Below, in pieces: positions 17,783 through 26,794 of a stretch of 64,000 nt of DNA. This DNA comes from JAJTDS01 sp964202895. GTDB lineage: Bacteria; Pseudomonadota; Alphaproteobacteria; Rickettsiales; UBA1997. Positions within the stretch are counted from its first letter, which is position 1, and the number at the start of each line of letters is the position of its first letter. The position numbers were made by a program, and so were the translations under genes. Location: contig CAXNJM010000001.1 in NCBI GenBank assembly GCA_964202895.1, positions 186,001-250,000 of the forward strand, in the 5' to 3' direction. The notes under the pieces are model-generated. The model was not told the DNA's origin. It saw only the letters and a list, made by a program, of their open reading frames with translations, and searched no databases.

Positions 17783-19219
17783 TTAGCGACCATATAAATC
17801 GTCAAACCTTGTAATATCATCTTCTTCGAGATATTTTCCAGTTTGAACTTCTATTATTTCCAGAAAATTGTCGGAATCATTGATGATTCTGTGTTTGGTT
17901 CCAGATTTTATATAGGTTGATTCATCGGTATTTAAGATAAAAGATTGATCGCCTTTTATAACTGTTGCAACCCCATTCACCACTATCCAATGTTCTGAAC
18001 GATGATTGTGTAGCTGTAGAGATAATGCTGAATGCGGTTTAACAATAATTTTTTTTAATTTAAAGTTATTGCCAACATCAATAATTTCAAAACTTCCCCA
18101 AGGCCGAAATTTTTTTGGCATTGAATTAACCTCTTCAATATTTTGCTTTTGCAAAATTTCAACCATTTCCTTTATTTGTTGAGCATTGTTTTTACTAGCA
18201 ACAAGAAGGGCATCTTTTAGATTTACGACCAGTAAATTATCAACTCCTATAATTGCAGTTATTGATTTTAAAGAATGGACATAGCAATTTTGACTATTAA
18301 GACTATAAGCTTTACCTATTAAGCTATTGCCATTATTGTCTTTTTCACTAATATCAGCGACCGTTTTCCAGCTTCCGACATCGTTCCAATCAAGATTTAT
18401 AGGCAATACAGCAACATTTTTTGATTTTTCAATTATTGCATAGTCAATGGAGACATTTTTAACTTGTTCAAACGAATTGCTAAGCCTTGTAAAATCAAGA
18501 TCTTTTGATGATTCTAGATAAGATTTTTCGCATTTCTCAAAAATATCGGGGCAGATTTTTTTTAACTCCTCTAAAAAAAACGATGCTCTAAAGGCAAATA
18601 TTCCGCTATTCCATAAATTTAACTGATTTTTTATTAATTCTTCAGCCTTGATTTTATTGGGTTTTTCAATGAAGTTTTTTACTTTATAGATTTCATTTTC
18701 GCTGTTAATTTCGTTAAATAAGGGGGTGCTTTCTCTTTCGATATAACCATAGCCAGATTCTGCATATTTTGGCTTTATTCCAAAGGTTAATAGCATTTTA
18801 TTGAAATCAATTTTTCTAAGATTTTTTACTTTTTCTATAAATAAGTCATCATTTTTAATAAGGTGGTCGCAGGGCATTGTTATGACTAAATCCTCACCTT
18901 GATGATTGTTATTGATTGTTGCCATCGAACCAATTGCAATTGCTGGAGCGGTATTTTTAGGGGTTGGTTCAAGGATTATCTCTCTTGCTTGGTAATTTAG
19001 TTTTTGCAATTCCTCTCCAACAATAAAGCGATGTTCGTGATTAATAATTATGATTGCAGGGTTGAAAAATGAGCTATCTCTAACTCTAGAAATAGTTTGT
19101 TGAAAGAGGGATTTCTGATTAAAAAGACTAAGAAATTGCTTAGGATAATTCTGACGAGAAAGTGGCCATAATCTAGTGCCAGAGCCTCCGGACATTATTA
19201 TTGGGGTGATTTTTTTCAT
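17783..19219 (-). CDS. manC: Mannose-1-phosphate guanylyltransferase / mannose-6-phosphate isomerase
   Basis: A 478-residue bifunctional enzyme of the type II phosphomannose isomerase family (ManC/CpsB/AlgA), making GDP-mannose for surface polysaccharide. The N-terminal nucleotidyltransferase starts with MSGGSGTRLWPLSRQNYPKQ (residues 9-28) and includes FIEKPNK and NSGIFAF. The C-terminal cupin runs from about residue 368, with PWGSFEIIDVG, KPHSALSLQLHNHRSEHW and SGTKHRI. Full length is typical. It overlaps the ThiE-like gene upstream by 4 bp. GDP-mannose use fits the GT2 glycosyltransferase elsewhere in the window only loosely. Confidence 0.95.
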   Translation of the reverse strand: MKKITPIIMSGGSGTRLWPLSRQNYPKQFLSLFNQKSLFQQTISRVRDSSFFNPAIIIINHEHRFIVGEELQKLNYQAREIILEPTPKNTAPAIAIGSMATINNNHQGEDLVITMPCDHLIKNDDLFIEKVKNLRKIDFNKMLLTFGIKPKYAESGYGYIERESTPLFNEINSENEIYKVKNFIEKPNKIKAEELIKNQLNLWNSGIFAFRASFFLEELKKICPDIFEKCEKSYLESSKDLDFTRLSNSFEQVKNVSIDYAIIEKSKNVAVLPINLDWNDVGSWKTVADISEKDNNGNSLIGKAYSLNSQNCYVHSLKSITAIIGVDNLLVVNLKDALLVASKNNAQQIKEMVEILQKQNIEEVNSMPKKFRPWGSFEIIDVGNNFKLKKIIVKPHSALSLQLHNHRSEHWIVVNGVATVIKGDQSFILNTDESTYIKSGTKHRIINDSDNFLEIIEVQTGKYLEEDDITRFDDLYGR

Positions 19220-19908
19220 AAATTTTTAAATAAGTCAATGCCGGCAAAACCAGATATATTAAGCCTTGATAATGGTTTAATGTTTTTTTTATTGATTCCG
19301 CCGAGCGGATATATCTCTTTAAATTTATTGCTACAAATTTTTTTATTTTTAGTAAAAACATTATTTTTTAATATAATTTTTTTTAATTGCAACATTCCAA
19401 TTGGCAAATCTCCTTGATGGCTGGTTGTTGCAAATATTGGAGAAATAAATATTTTTGTAAAATTTTCATTATTTTGCAATTTATTAAAGGATGATAAATT
19501 GTGGCAACTACAGCTATAAATAAAAGAATGATTTTTGTTAATTAAATTATACCGTGAAAAAATACGAAATTTAATATAATCTAGCCATTCTTCAGAGCCA
19601 AATTTTTGCCTGTCTGAGTAGTGATAGCCATCGGCATTGATTTTTCTTGACAAAGAAAAATTTTTCCCAATTAATATTTTAATTTTCAGTTTGCGGGCTT
19701 GTTTTAATAGTTCAACAACGATAGCTTCTCTAGTTTCTGGAGGTAAGTTATATTCGCGAAAAATAATAGCTGAATTAATAGGTAATTTTCTTAAAATTTT
19801 TTCAATATCATCGATTTTATTTTTGTCGCTAAATAAAAAATTAATAATATTTTTTTTATTTTTCTGTAAAAATTTATTACCAATAAAATTAAAATGTAAT
19901 GTTTGCAA
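19216..19908 (-). CDS. ThiE/TenI-like TIM-barrel protein, probable thiamine phosphate synthase homologue
   Basis: A 230-residue protein whose second half resembles the ThiE/TenI family: a central GYHYSDRQ segment (GVHLgQ in ThiE), SCSCHNLSSFNKLQN (tvHs-EE in relatives), FISPIFATTSHQGD and YPLGGINKKNIKPL...ISGFAGIDLF, the phosphate-binding end. The N-terminal part is diverged and the ThiE catalytic motifs are only partly recognisable, so thiamine phosphate synthase activity is not assured. The start is TTG at 19908; a stop lies five codons upstream and no ATG is available. It overlaps manC by 4 bp and leads the minus-strand unit. Confidence 0.65.
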   Translation of the reverse strand: MQTLHFNFIGNKFLQKNKKNIINFLFSDKNKIDDIEKILRKLPINSAIIFREYNLPPETREAIVVELLKQARKLKIKILIGKNFSLSRKINADGYHYSDRQKFGSEEWLDYIKFRIFSRYNLINKNHSFIYSCSCHNLSSFNKLQNNENFTKIFISPIFATTSHQGDLPIGMLQLKKIILKNNVFTKNKKICSNKFKEIYPLGGINKKNIKPLSRLNISGFAGIDLFKNL

Positions 19909-19975
19909 TTGAATAATGAATTATTAATAGTGAATAGATTTTGTAATAATAACTTTAAAACTCGATAAATCAACC

Positions 19976-20863
19976 TTGAAAAATCAATTTAATAACACAG
20001 TAGTCATAGATAATAAAAACAACAATCTGGCTATTCGACAAGATTTTGCAAATATTATTCTTACACAATCAAAATTTGAAAATAATCAAGATAAAGAAAA
20101 GTTAGTTGATATATTTATTAAATTATATCGTATTGAAATTTTTAAAGATGGTTTGGATCTAATTCTTTCAAAGCTTAAAGAAAAAAAATTACAATTTGAA
20201 ATTAGGGTAATTAAAGGATGGGACACTAATCAAGGATGTTTTTTAACTCAAAAAAAGAGCTTTATTGATAAGACTGTTGAAAAAATTGATAAAATATTTT
20301 ATCGCCAAGAGCTGAAAATCATAATTCGCAACCTTTCTTATAATGTACTAGCTCATGAAATGGCTCATTGCTTTGAATTTGAAAGCGGAATCTCCCTCAA
20401 TGAAAAGTTTCGTGAAGCAATCGCCCTTGATATGAAAGGTCGTGAAGCGGATTTTTTACCTCTTAAATATCAAATAAAGAGATTAATGATTGATGCTTTA
20501 AAAAATTATAAACCAGATCAGTTTTTATCTGAATTATTTGCAAGGTACTTTGAATTGTTAAGCATCTCAAGAAATGTGTGTCAAAATGGAGATTTTCAAA
20601 CTCAAGAAGTTATGGATTTTTTTGTTAATACTACCAATTTTATCAATAAAATCTTTAATCCATTAATTAAAAAGCAAATTAATATTGATATTGCAGATAA
20701 ATCTTCTTTATTAATTGAACAAATAAAGCTTGATGTTAATGAAAAAAAATTTCAAAAGAAGTTTAATTCTTGTGCCGAGAAAGCAGAGTCGAAAAAATGG
20801 ACGGGCTCTATTAATTCAAATGCAAGATGGCTTAATGACTGGAAAAACTCTAATAAAAACTAG
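19976..20863 (+). CDS. Zincin-like putative metallopeptidase (HEMAH)
   Basis: A 295-residue protein with no confident family name. Residues 127-131 are HEMAH inside a hydrophobic helix (NVLAHEMAHCFEFE), a textbook HExxH zinc site. A likely third element is SELFARYFELL at 185-195; ELFARaFE-type helices occur in zincins of polyvalent phage and conjugative proteins, where the Glu is a third ligand. There is no signal peptide, so it is cytosolic or delivered by another route. The start is TTG at 19976; no upstream ATG is in frame. It is divergent from the ThiE-like gene with 67 bp between. The C-terminus is Lys/Asn-rich. Confidence 0.55.
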   Translation: MKNQFNNTVVIDNKNNNLAIRQDFANIILTQSKFENNQDKEKLVDIFIKLYRIEIFKDGLDLILSKLKEKKLQFEIRVIKGWDTNQGCFLTQKKSFIDKTVEKIDKIFYRQELKIIIRNLSYNVLAHEMAHCFEFESGISLNEKFREAIALDMKGREADFLPLKYQIKRLMIDALKNYKPDQFLSELFARYFELLSISRNVCQNGDFQTQEVMDFFVNTTNFINKIFNPLIKKQINIDIADKSSLLIEQIKLDVNEKKFQKKFNSCAEKAESKKWTGSINSNARWLNDWKNSNKN

Positions 20864-20968
20864 TCTTAAAATAAAAATCAGTTTATTTTCATTGTTGCCC
20901 AAAAAACTCTTGAAAATTTAATAATCTAATTCATACTGAATTTCAGAATCCACAAATTTATAATTTCA

Positions 20969-22210
20969 ATGCCAAATCTTCAATTCTTGCTAGTTATGAC
21001 AAACAAAACAAACTTTTCCATCTTCTGCATTTGTTGCTTTACTATTTTTGCTAATCAAGCATTTGGTGCTGGTTATTCAACAGATGTATATTCCGCCTCA
21101 CAAATAGGAAATTCTTATGCTGGTTCAGTTACCGGCGTGCATGATGTTAGTGATATATTTTTTAACCCTTCAGTAACTGCCGGAAGTGATAAAACTCAAT
21201 TAGTTGCATCTTTTAGCTATTTAAGCTTAAGAATAACTCCAAGTGTAACAAGCCCCAATAACAGCAATCAATCCAACGATGCTGGGAGTAATAATTTTTT
21301 GCCAGCACTATATTTAACAACTCCAATTAATAAAAAAACAGCCTTCAATCTATCAATAAATTCGCCATTTGGCTTAGCAACAAAATATAACAAAAATTGG
21401 CAAGGTAGATATTCTGCAATCGAAAGCTCTGTTTATACTGCAAATATTAATCCTTCTTTATCTTATAAAATAGCCGACGATCTATCAATTGGGGCTGGTT
21501 TTGTAGCTCAATTTTATCAAGCAAACTTAAATCAAGCGGTGAATTTTGGTGCCGGTGATTCAAAAGCTGGGTTAATAGGAAATGATTGGGGTTATGGTTA
21601 TAATTTAGGTGTGAATTATAAAATAAATGATAAATTAAAAATTGGCGCTGGATACAGGTCAAAAATTGATTATCAATTGTCTGGCACAACAAAAATTAAG
21701 GATCTCAATCTTTATTCTAAATTCACCGCCAAAACATCAACTCCAGAATCTTTTACTACCGGATTTTCTTATCAACTAAATCAAAAATTTGAATTAGTGT
21801 ATGATTTAACTTGGACAAAATGGTCTCGCTTACAAAATTTGCAAGTTAACGCTGTCAACCCTTTAATGAGTAACAATGTAAAATTTAACTGGCGAGATTC
21901 TTCTCTTAATTCACTTGGAGCTAACTTTTTTTTAGAAAATAAAAATATCATTAGAACCGGTGTAGCTTTTGAGAAAGATGCTATCACGGATAATAATAGG
22001 GGCCCTAGAATTCCTTCTGGAAATAGAACGTGGGCTTCTGTGGGCTTTTCTCAACAAATAGAAGATAGTCTTGCCATTGATTATAGTTTTTGTCATCAAT
22101 TTCATAGAAAAACAAAAATTAATAACGATTTAAATTCTCCTACTTCTTATAATGCAGAATATAGAACTCAATCTGATGCTCTATCAATAGCAATTAAAAA
22201 AGATTTTTAA
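20969..22210 (+). CDS. FadL/OmpP1/TodX-family outer-membrane transporter
   Basis: A 413-residue outer-membrane beta-barrel for hydrophobic compounds such as long-chain fatty acids. After a signal peptide ending at NQAFGA, the mature protein begins GYSTDVYSASQIGNSYAGSV, matching the FadL hatch pattern (lsa..mG.ayaG). NPSVTAG and the terminal strand DALSIAIKKDF, with C-terminal Phe for Bam recognition, are also typical. The ATG at 20996 (tenth codon) gives a cleaner signal peptide than 20969. A TATAAT at 20959-20964 could be a -10 box, which would also favour the later start. Weak spacing leaves this open. Confidence 0.85.
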   Translation: MPNLQFLLVMTNKTNFSIFCICCFTIFANQAFGAGYSTDVYSASQIGNSYAGSVTGVHDVSDIFFNPSVTAGSDKTQLVASFSYLSLRITPSVTSPNNSNQSNDAGSNNFLPALYLTTPINKKTAFNLSINSPFGLATKYNKNWQGRYSAIESSVYTANINPSLSYKIADDLSIGAGFVAQFYQANLNQAVNFGAGDSKAGLIGNDWGYGYNLGVNYKINDKLKIGAGYRSKIDYQLSGTTKIKDLNLYSKFTAKTSTPESFTTGFSYQLNQKFELVYDLTWTKWSRLQNLQVNAVNPLMSNNVKFNWRDSSLNSLGANFFLENKNIIRTGVAFEKDAITDNNRGPRIPSGNRTWASVGFSQQIEDSLAIDYSFCHQFHRKTKINNDLNSPTSYNAEYRTQSDALSIAIKKDF

Positions 22211-22275
22211 ATGCTATTGTTGTGTTTTAGATTTATAAAAAACTCTACCTTATCAACCATTTAATAATTTAGGGA

Positions 22276-23571
22276 TTGAAACTTTTTCGTTTTTATTTAG
22301 ATAGTATTAAAAAATCAAATTATACTGATTATATCGACGAAGACAGGATATTATTGGTTGATGATCAGGAGATTAACCTCATAACAATAAAATCAAAAAT
22401 AGAAAAGTTTTTGGTTGGTTTAAAATGCGATATAGCAAGAAGCGGCAAAGATGCAATTGATATTATTAAAAAAAATAATTATCAATTAGTGTTAATGGAT
22501 GTTCAAATGTTAGGAATGAATGGTTTTATAACCGCAAAAACAATCAAAAATTACAATAAAAACATAACAATTATCGCTCTTACATCTTTAAGCAAAAAAT
22601 CATTTCGTAAAGAGATAGTCAAAGAATTTGATAAAAATTATTTTGATTTTTATGTTAGTAAATCCGCTCCAGACAATATCCTCTTTCGTGGAATCGCAAA
22701 ATGGCTTTATCATTTTAAAGATAATTTTTATTATTTAGGAGAAAAAAAAGATTATATTAAAAATTTACAAAACAAAAGGGTTATTCTTGCTGATGATCAA
22801 GCGGTAAGTAGGGTTATTATTAAGAAATTTTTAGAAGATGTTGGTTTAGAGGTTGTTGAGGCTGAAGATGGCGGTAAGCTATTAGAAATATATCGACATA
22901 GTCTTGATGATAAAGGAAAAACAAATATCGATATAATCATTACAGACATTAATATGCCAATAATTAATGGCGACGAGGTGTCAACAATAATTAGACAAAT
23001 TGAGAATTTTAACGAAATAAATTATCACCAAGAATTGCCAATTATTGCCTTAAGCGGAGATGGCGAAAAAGACGATATTAAAAAATATCTCGATTCTCAA
23101 ATGACTGATTATTTTATTAAAGGCGATGATTATGAGTTATTGATAAAAATTATATCTAATTATCTAACAAAAAGGTATAGCATTGCACTAGATGAGCTTC
23201 CTTCTGATCTTAAATTTTTTGCAGAAATTAATAATTTTTTATCAATTGATGATGTTAAAATTTTTAATGAAAGTGCTTTATTATTATTTGATAAAGATGA
23301 GAAAACAAAGCTTTTTTCTTTATTTATAAAAGAAAGTGCAGAATTAATCAATAATATAATAAAAAGCAATTCTAACGATAATATAAAAGATGTTTTATTT
23401 TACATGCATTCAATAAAAGGAATCTCAAGAAGTATTGGAGCAGAGAGGTTGTTTTGCAACGTCAGAACAATAGAATCTTTATTAAAAAATAATAAAATTC
23501 TAGTAGATTGGTTGCAAGTTATTATTGATTCCCATCAAGAATTTATTAAGGAAATTCAAATATTTCTTTAA
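22276..23571 (+). CDS. REC-REC-HPt phosphorelay protein
   Basis: A 431-residue multidomain two-component protein. Receiver 1 (about 24-145) has acidic pair Asp29-Asp30, phosphoacceptor Asp75 in LVLMDVQMLG, Thr103 and Lys129. Receiver 2 (about 168-298) has Asp173-Asp174, Asp224 in IITDINMP, Ser260 and Lys282. The C-terminal domain (about 325-431) is an HPt module with His378 in FYMHSIKGISRSIG. No kinase or output domain is present, so it should act as a phosphorelay intermediate for a separate histidine kinase. Receiver 1 has Leu where Pro is usual after the phosphoacceptor. The start is TTG preceded by AGGGA. No kinase gene is in the window. Confidence 0.85.
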   Translation: MKLFRFYLDSIKKSNYTDYIDEDRILLVDDQEINLITIKSKIEKFLVGLKCDIARSGKDAIDIIKKNNYQLVLMDVQMLGMNGFITAKTIKNYNKNITIIALTSLSKKSFRKEIVKEFDKNYFDFYVSKSAPDNILFRGIAKWLYHFKDNFYYLGEKKDYIKNLQNKRVILADDQAVSRVIIKKFLEDVGLEVVEAEDGGKLLEIYRHSLDDKGKTNIDIIITDINMPIINGDEVSTIIRQIENFNEINYHQELPIIALSGDGEKDDIKKYLDSQMTDYFIKGDDYELLIKIISNYLTKRYSIALDELPSDLKFFAEINNFLSIDDVKIFNESALLLFDKDEKTKLFSLFIKESAELINNIIKSNSNDNIKDVLFYMHSIKGISRSIGAERLFCNVRTIESLLKNNKILVDWLQVIIDSHQEFIKEIQIFL

Positions 23572-23737
23572 TAGCTAAAAATATTACAAAAATTTACAAA
23601 TCATTACTAAAAATAACAATTTCATTAAAAAATATAAAAATTACTATAGAATGAGTCCTTGGAGTATATTATTTTAGGGCATTTTCTTTTTCTAAAATAT
23701 AATTAGAAAGATTGTTAAATATTAAAATATAGCTATA

Positions 23738-25585
23738 ATGTGCGGAATAGTTGGAGTAATTGGTTCTAATAATGTCATCGATGTTGTTATAGATGGATTA
23801 AAAAAACTTGAATATCGAGGTTATGATTCTGCTGGTATTTTATTGATTGAAAATAATAGTTTTTCTGTTTTTAAAGAGCAGGGGAAGATTTTAAATTTAG
23901 AATCACTATTTCAGAAAGAAAATAAATCTTTATCATCAAAAATTGCTATTGGTCATACTCGTTGGGCAACTCATGGCAAGCCAAGCAAGAATAATGCTCA
24001 CCCACATTCAAGTAGCTTTGTTGGTGTAGTTCATAATGGTATAATTGAAAATTACCAAGAAATTAAGCAAATGTTAATTTTAGAAGGGGTTGAGTTTTTA
24101 AGTCAAACAGATAGCGAGATTATACCTCATTTAATTCAAAAAAACTTTTTAAAATTAAAAGACTACAAAGAATCTATATTGAAAACAGTAAAAGAATTAG
24201 AGGGTAGCTTTGCTTTGGCGATTATATTTCTTGATAATCCGAATCAAATTTTTGTTGTCAAAAAAGGCTCTCCGCTAATTATTGGAATAGGTGATGATCA
24301 AAATTTTATCGCTTCTGATTATCAAGCAATTGCAAAATATTCTAATAAAATCATTGTATTAGAGGATAATCAAATTGGCATTATTGGAAAAAGCAATTGT
24401 GAAATTTATAAATTTAATGGCAATAAAGTTTTGCCAAATATCCGCCAAATGAAAACTCTTAATAAAAATATTAATAAAGGTGATTTTCCGCATTTTATGT
24501 TAAAAGAAATCTATGAGCAACCTAATGTTATCGCTGAAACAATCGAGACATACATTGATCTTGAAAATTATAACATTAATTTACCTAATTTTAGCTTTAA
24601 TTTACAAGATATTCAAAAAATTACTATTATCGCCTGCGGAACTTCTTATTATGCTGGTTTGTGTGGAAAATATATAATTGAGAAATTTGCTAGAATTCCG
24701 GTTGAAGTTGATATAGCCTCTGAATTTAGATACAGAGATGCTATATTTTCTAAGAATAGCTTAATAATTTTCATTTCTCAATCTGGTGAAACTGCTGATA
24801 GCTTGGCATCACTTAAATATTGCAAAGAAAATAATCAAAATAGTTTAGCAATTGTTAATGTCGATATTAGTTCAATGGCTGAAATATCTGATGCAATAAT
24901 TAAAACAATTGCTGGTCCAGAAATTGGCGTTGCATCAACAAAGTGCTATATTGCTCAAATTGCTGTTTTATCGATATTAGCAATTAAAGTTGCAGAAATT
25001 AAAGGCACTATTAATAATGATAAAAAAATCTCCTTGATTAAGGAATTGATTCATTGTCAAGAAAAAATAACTCAAATTCTTGATGATGACAATGTAAAAA
25101 AAATAAGCGATATTGCTGAAAATTTAAAGAATAGTAAACAAATTTTGTTTACAGGTAGAGGGGTTTCTTCGGTTAGTGCACTTGAATCTTCTTTGAAAAT
25201 GAGAGAGCTTTCTTATATTAATGCTCAAGGAATAGCATCTGGAGAGTTAAAGCATGGAACGATTGCCGTAATTGATGAGGATACACCTCTAATAGCAATT
25301 GGAGTAGATACTGCTGAAAATTCTTTAATCGATAAAATCATTTCTAATATTGAGGAAGTTTGTGCAAGAGGTGCTAAAGTTACATTCGTATCTGATAAAA
25401 AATCAATTAAAAAAATAAAAAACTTAATCAATAACTCAATTGAAATTCCAGATATTGATGGCATTATTCAAGAATCAATAATACCAATAGTTGCTACTCA
25501 ATTGTTAGCTTATTTTACTGCTTTAAAATTAGGTAACGATGTTGATCAGCCAAGAAATCTTGCAAAATCAGTTACTGTAGAGTAG
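23738..25585 (+). CDS. glmS: Glutamine-fructose-6-phosphate aminotransferase (isomerizing)
   Basis: A 615-residue GlmS, first step of UDP-GlcNAc synthesis for peptidoglycan and lipid A. Cys2 is the glutaminase nucleophile (MCGIVGVIGS). GHTRWATHGKPS and NGIIENYQEI belong to the amidotransferase half. Two SIS domains follow (IACGTSYYAG, FISQSGETADSL; GRGVSSVSALESSLKMRELS). The C-terminus NDVDQPRNLAKSVTVE is the invariant ending. Length is normal. The 166-bp gap before it is AT-rich with no clear terminator; no glmS ribozyme motif was seen. Confidence 0.97.
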   Translation: MCGIVGVIGSNNVIDVVIDGLKKLEYRGYDSAGILLIENNSFSVFKEQGKILNLESLFQKENKSLSSKIAIGHTRWATHGKPSKNNAHPHSSSFVGVVHNGIIENYQEIKQMLILEGVEFLSQTDSEIIPHLIQKNFLKLKDYKESILKTVKELEGSFALAIIFLDNPNQIFVVKKGSPLIIGIGDDQNFIASDYQAIAKYSNKIIVLEDNQIGIIGKSNCEIYKFNGNKVLPNIRQMKTLNKNINKGDFPHFMLKEIYEQPNVIAETIETYIDLENYNINLPNFSFNLQDIQKITIIACGTSYYAGLCGKYIIEKFARIPVEVDIASEFRYRDAIFSKNSLIIFISQSGETADSLASLKYCKENNQNSLAIVNVDISSMAEISDAIIKTIAGPEIGVASTKCYIAQIAVLSILAIKVAEIKGTINNDKKISLIKELIHCQEKITQILDDDNVKKISDIAENLKNSKQILFTGRGVSSVSALESSLKMRELSYINAQGIASGELKHGTIAVIDEDTPLIAIGVDTAENSLIDKIISNIEEVCARGAKVTFVSDKKSIKKIKNLINNSIEIPDIDGIIQESIIPIVATQLLAYFTALKLGNDVDQPRNLAKSVTVE

Positions 25586-25763
25586 TTTTTAAATAATTTA
25601 TGTGTCAGTTTAATTTTTAATTCAAATAAATCTTGCTATTTCAAAAAACAATATTTTAATTAATTTACAAATTCATTCGAATAATGTTTAATCTAAAAAA
25701 TGTTTTTAAAATTTATTATTTTAAAAATTGAATTAATCATTTTTTATCGATAAACATTTTGCT

Positions 25764-25793
25764 TTGATTACATAAAACTTTTTAATTTATAAT
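25764..25793 (+). promoter_or_regulatory. Candidate promoter of the DsbA-like gene
   Basis: TTGATT (25764-25769), an 18-bp spacer and a perfect TATAAT (25788-25793) lie just ahead of the ATG at 25804. The start would fall within a few bases of the ATG, so the message would be leaderless or nearly so; no Shine-Dalgarno is visible. Otherwise the 218-bp gap holds nothing I can name. Confidence 0.4.
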
Positions 25794-25803
25794 TTACTAA
25801 AAT

Positions 25804-26679
25804 ATGACTAAAAAAAACAAAAAAATTAGCAATAAAAATCTTGCTATCATAGCCGTAGCAGTAGCTGTTATAGGTTTTGCTTCTTTAATTATTGCAAAAA
25901 CTGGTTCTAAATCAGCAGATAATTCTGAAGATAAAGCTAAGCAAGAAAACTCAGTTGAAAACATGATGGAGGCTAAATCTGTAGCTTCTGGAGTTGATCC
26001 TGATAAAAAAATTGAAAATGCAAAAGATGTTGAAGAGGTTGTATCCAAATGGGTTGAAAATAATCCTCAATTTATCATCTCTGCAGTTATGAAAATGCAA
26101 AAAAAGGCAATGGAAGATCAGATGAAAAATGCCCAAGCTAAAATTGGTGAAAAAAAATCAGAGTTATTTAAAGATAAAAATTCTCCTGTATTTGACCCTT
26201 CTGGTTCAAACATAACAATTGTTGAATTCTTCGACTATTCTTGTGGTTATTGTAAAAAAGCAAATGAAGTTTTATCTAAGTTATTCGCAGAAGATAAAAA
26301 AGTTAAAATCGTTTATAAAGAATATCCTGTTCTTGGTCCTAATTCTGAAGAGCTAGCTCGCATTGCTCTTGCGGTTAATATTATTAAGCCTAAGCTTTAC
26401 AAAGAATTTCATGACAAATTAATGTCAAGCAAAGTTTCTTCGAAAGAAGAGGCGTTAAAAATTGCTGAAGAAGTTGGTGTGAAAGCTGATAAAGTAACTT
26501 CTACCCTTGATAAAGAAAAAGAGCAAATATCTAACATGATCGAAGCAAACCGCAAGTTAGCTTCTGAAATCGGTGCCAATGGCACCCCTGCATTTATTAT
26601 TGGTGATGAATTTATTCCTGGTATGCTTGATTTAGAAACTTTGAAAGGAAAAATTGCACAAGCCAGAAAAAAGAAATAA
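25804..26679 (+). CDS. DsbA-family thiol:disulfide oxidoreductase, ScsC-like
   Basis: A 291-residue periplasmic thioredoxin-fold protein anchored by an N-terminal helix (about residues 12-30). A helical, Lys/Glu-rich segment (about 70-120) precedes the catalytic domain, as in trimeric ScsC-type isomerases. The active site is FFDYSCGYCKKANEVL, with CGYC, and the cis-proline loop is NGTPAFIIGDE. The insert between them is the helical DsbA subdomain. The signal anchor is short and basic (MTKKNKKISNKN), placing the rest in the periplasm. It is likely to form or isomerise disulfides of envelope proteins. It is closed by a strong terminator. Confidence 0.85.
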   Translation: MTKKNKKISNKNLAIIAVAVAVIGFASLIIAKTGSKSADNSEDKAKQENSVENMMEAKSVASGVDPDKKIENAKDVEEVVSKWVENNPQFIISAVMKMQKKAMEDQMKNAQAKIGEKKSELFKDKNSPVFDPSGSNITIVEFFDYSCGYCKKANEVLSKLFAEDKKVKIVYKEYPVLGPNSEELARIALAVNIIKPKLYKEFHDKLMSSKVSSKEEALKIAEEVGVKADKVTSTLDKEKEQISNMIEANRKLASEIGANGTPAFIIGDEFIPGMLDLETLKGKIAQARKKK

Positions 26680-26713
26680 TAACTAATTAAAATAATAATT
26701 TAGTTAAAAATCG

Positions 26714-26748
26714 CCCCCTTCCTTGTTTTAACTAGGAAGGGGGTTTTT
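26714..26748 (+). terminator. Strong rho-independent terminator
   Basis: CCCCCTTCCT (26714-26723) pairs perfectly with AGGAAGGGGG (26734-26743) across a 10-nt loop and is followed by TTTTT. It lies 35 bp after the DsbA-like stop and is the strongest terminator in the window. Confidence 0.92.
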
Positions 26749-26794
26749 CTTAACTTTAATTTTAAAATCAAATAACTTAATAACAATAACACCC

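Noticed and set aside
23572..23737. glmS ribozyme or riboswitch
   Set aside because: The AT-rich 166-bp gap lacks the conserved core and such elements are a Gram-positive feature.
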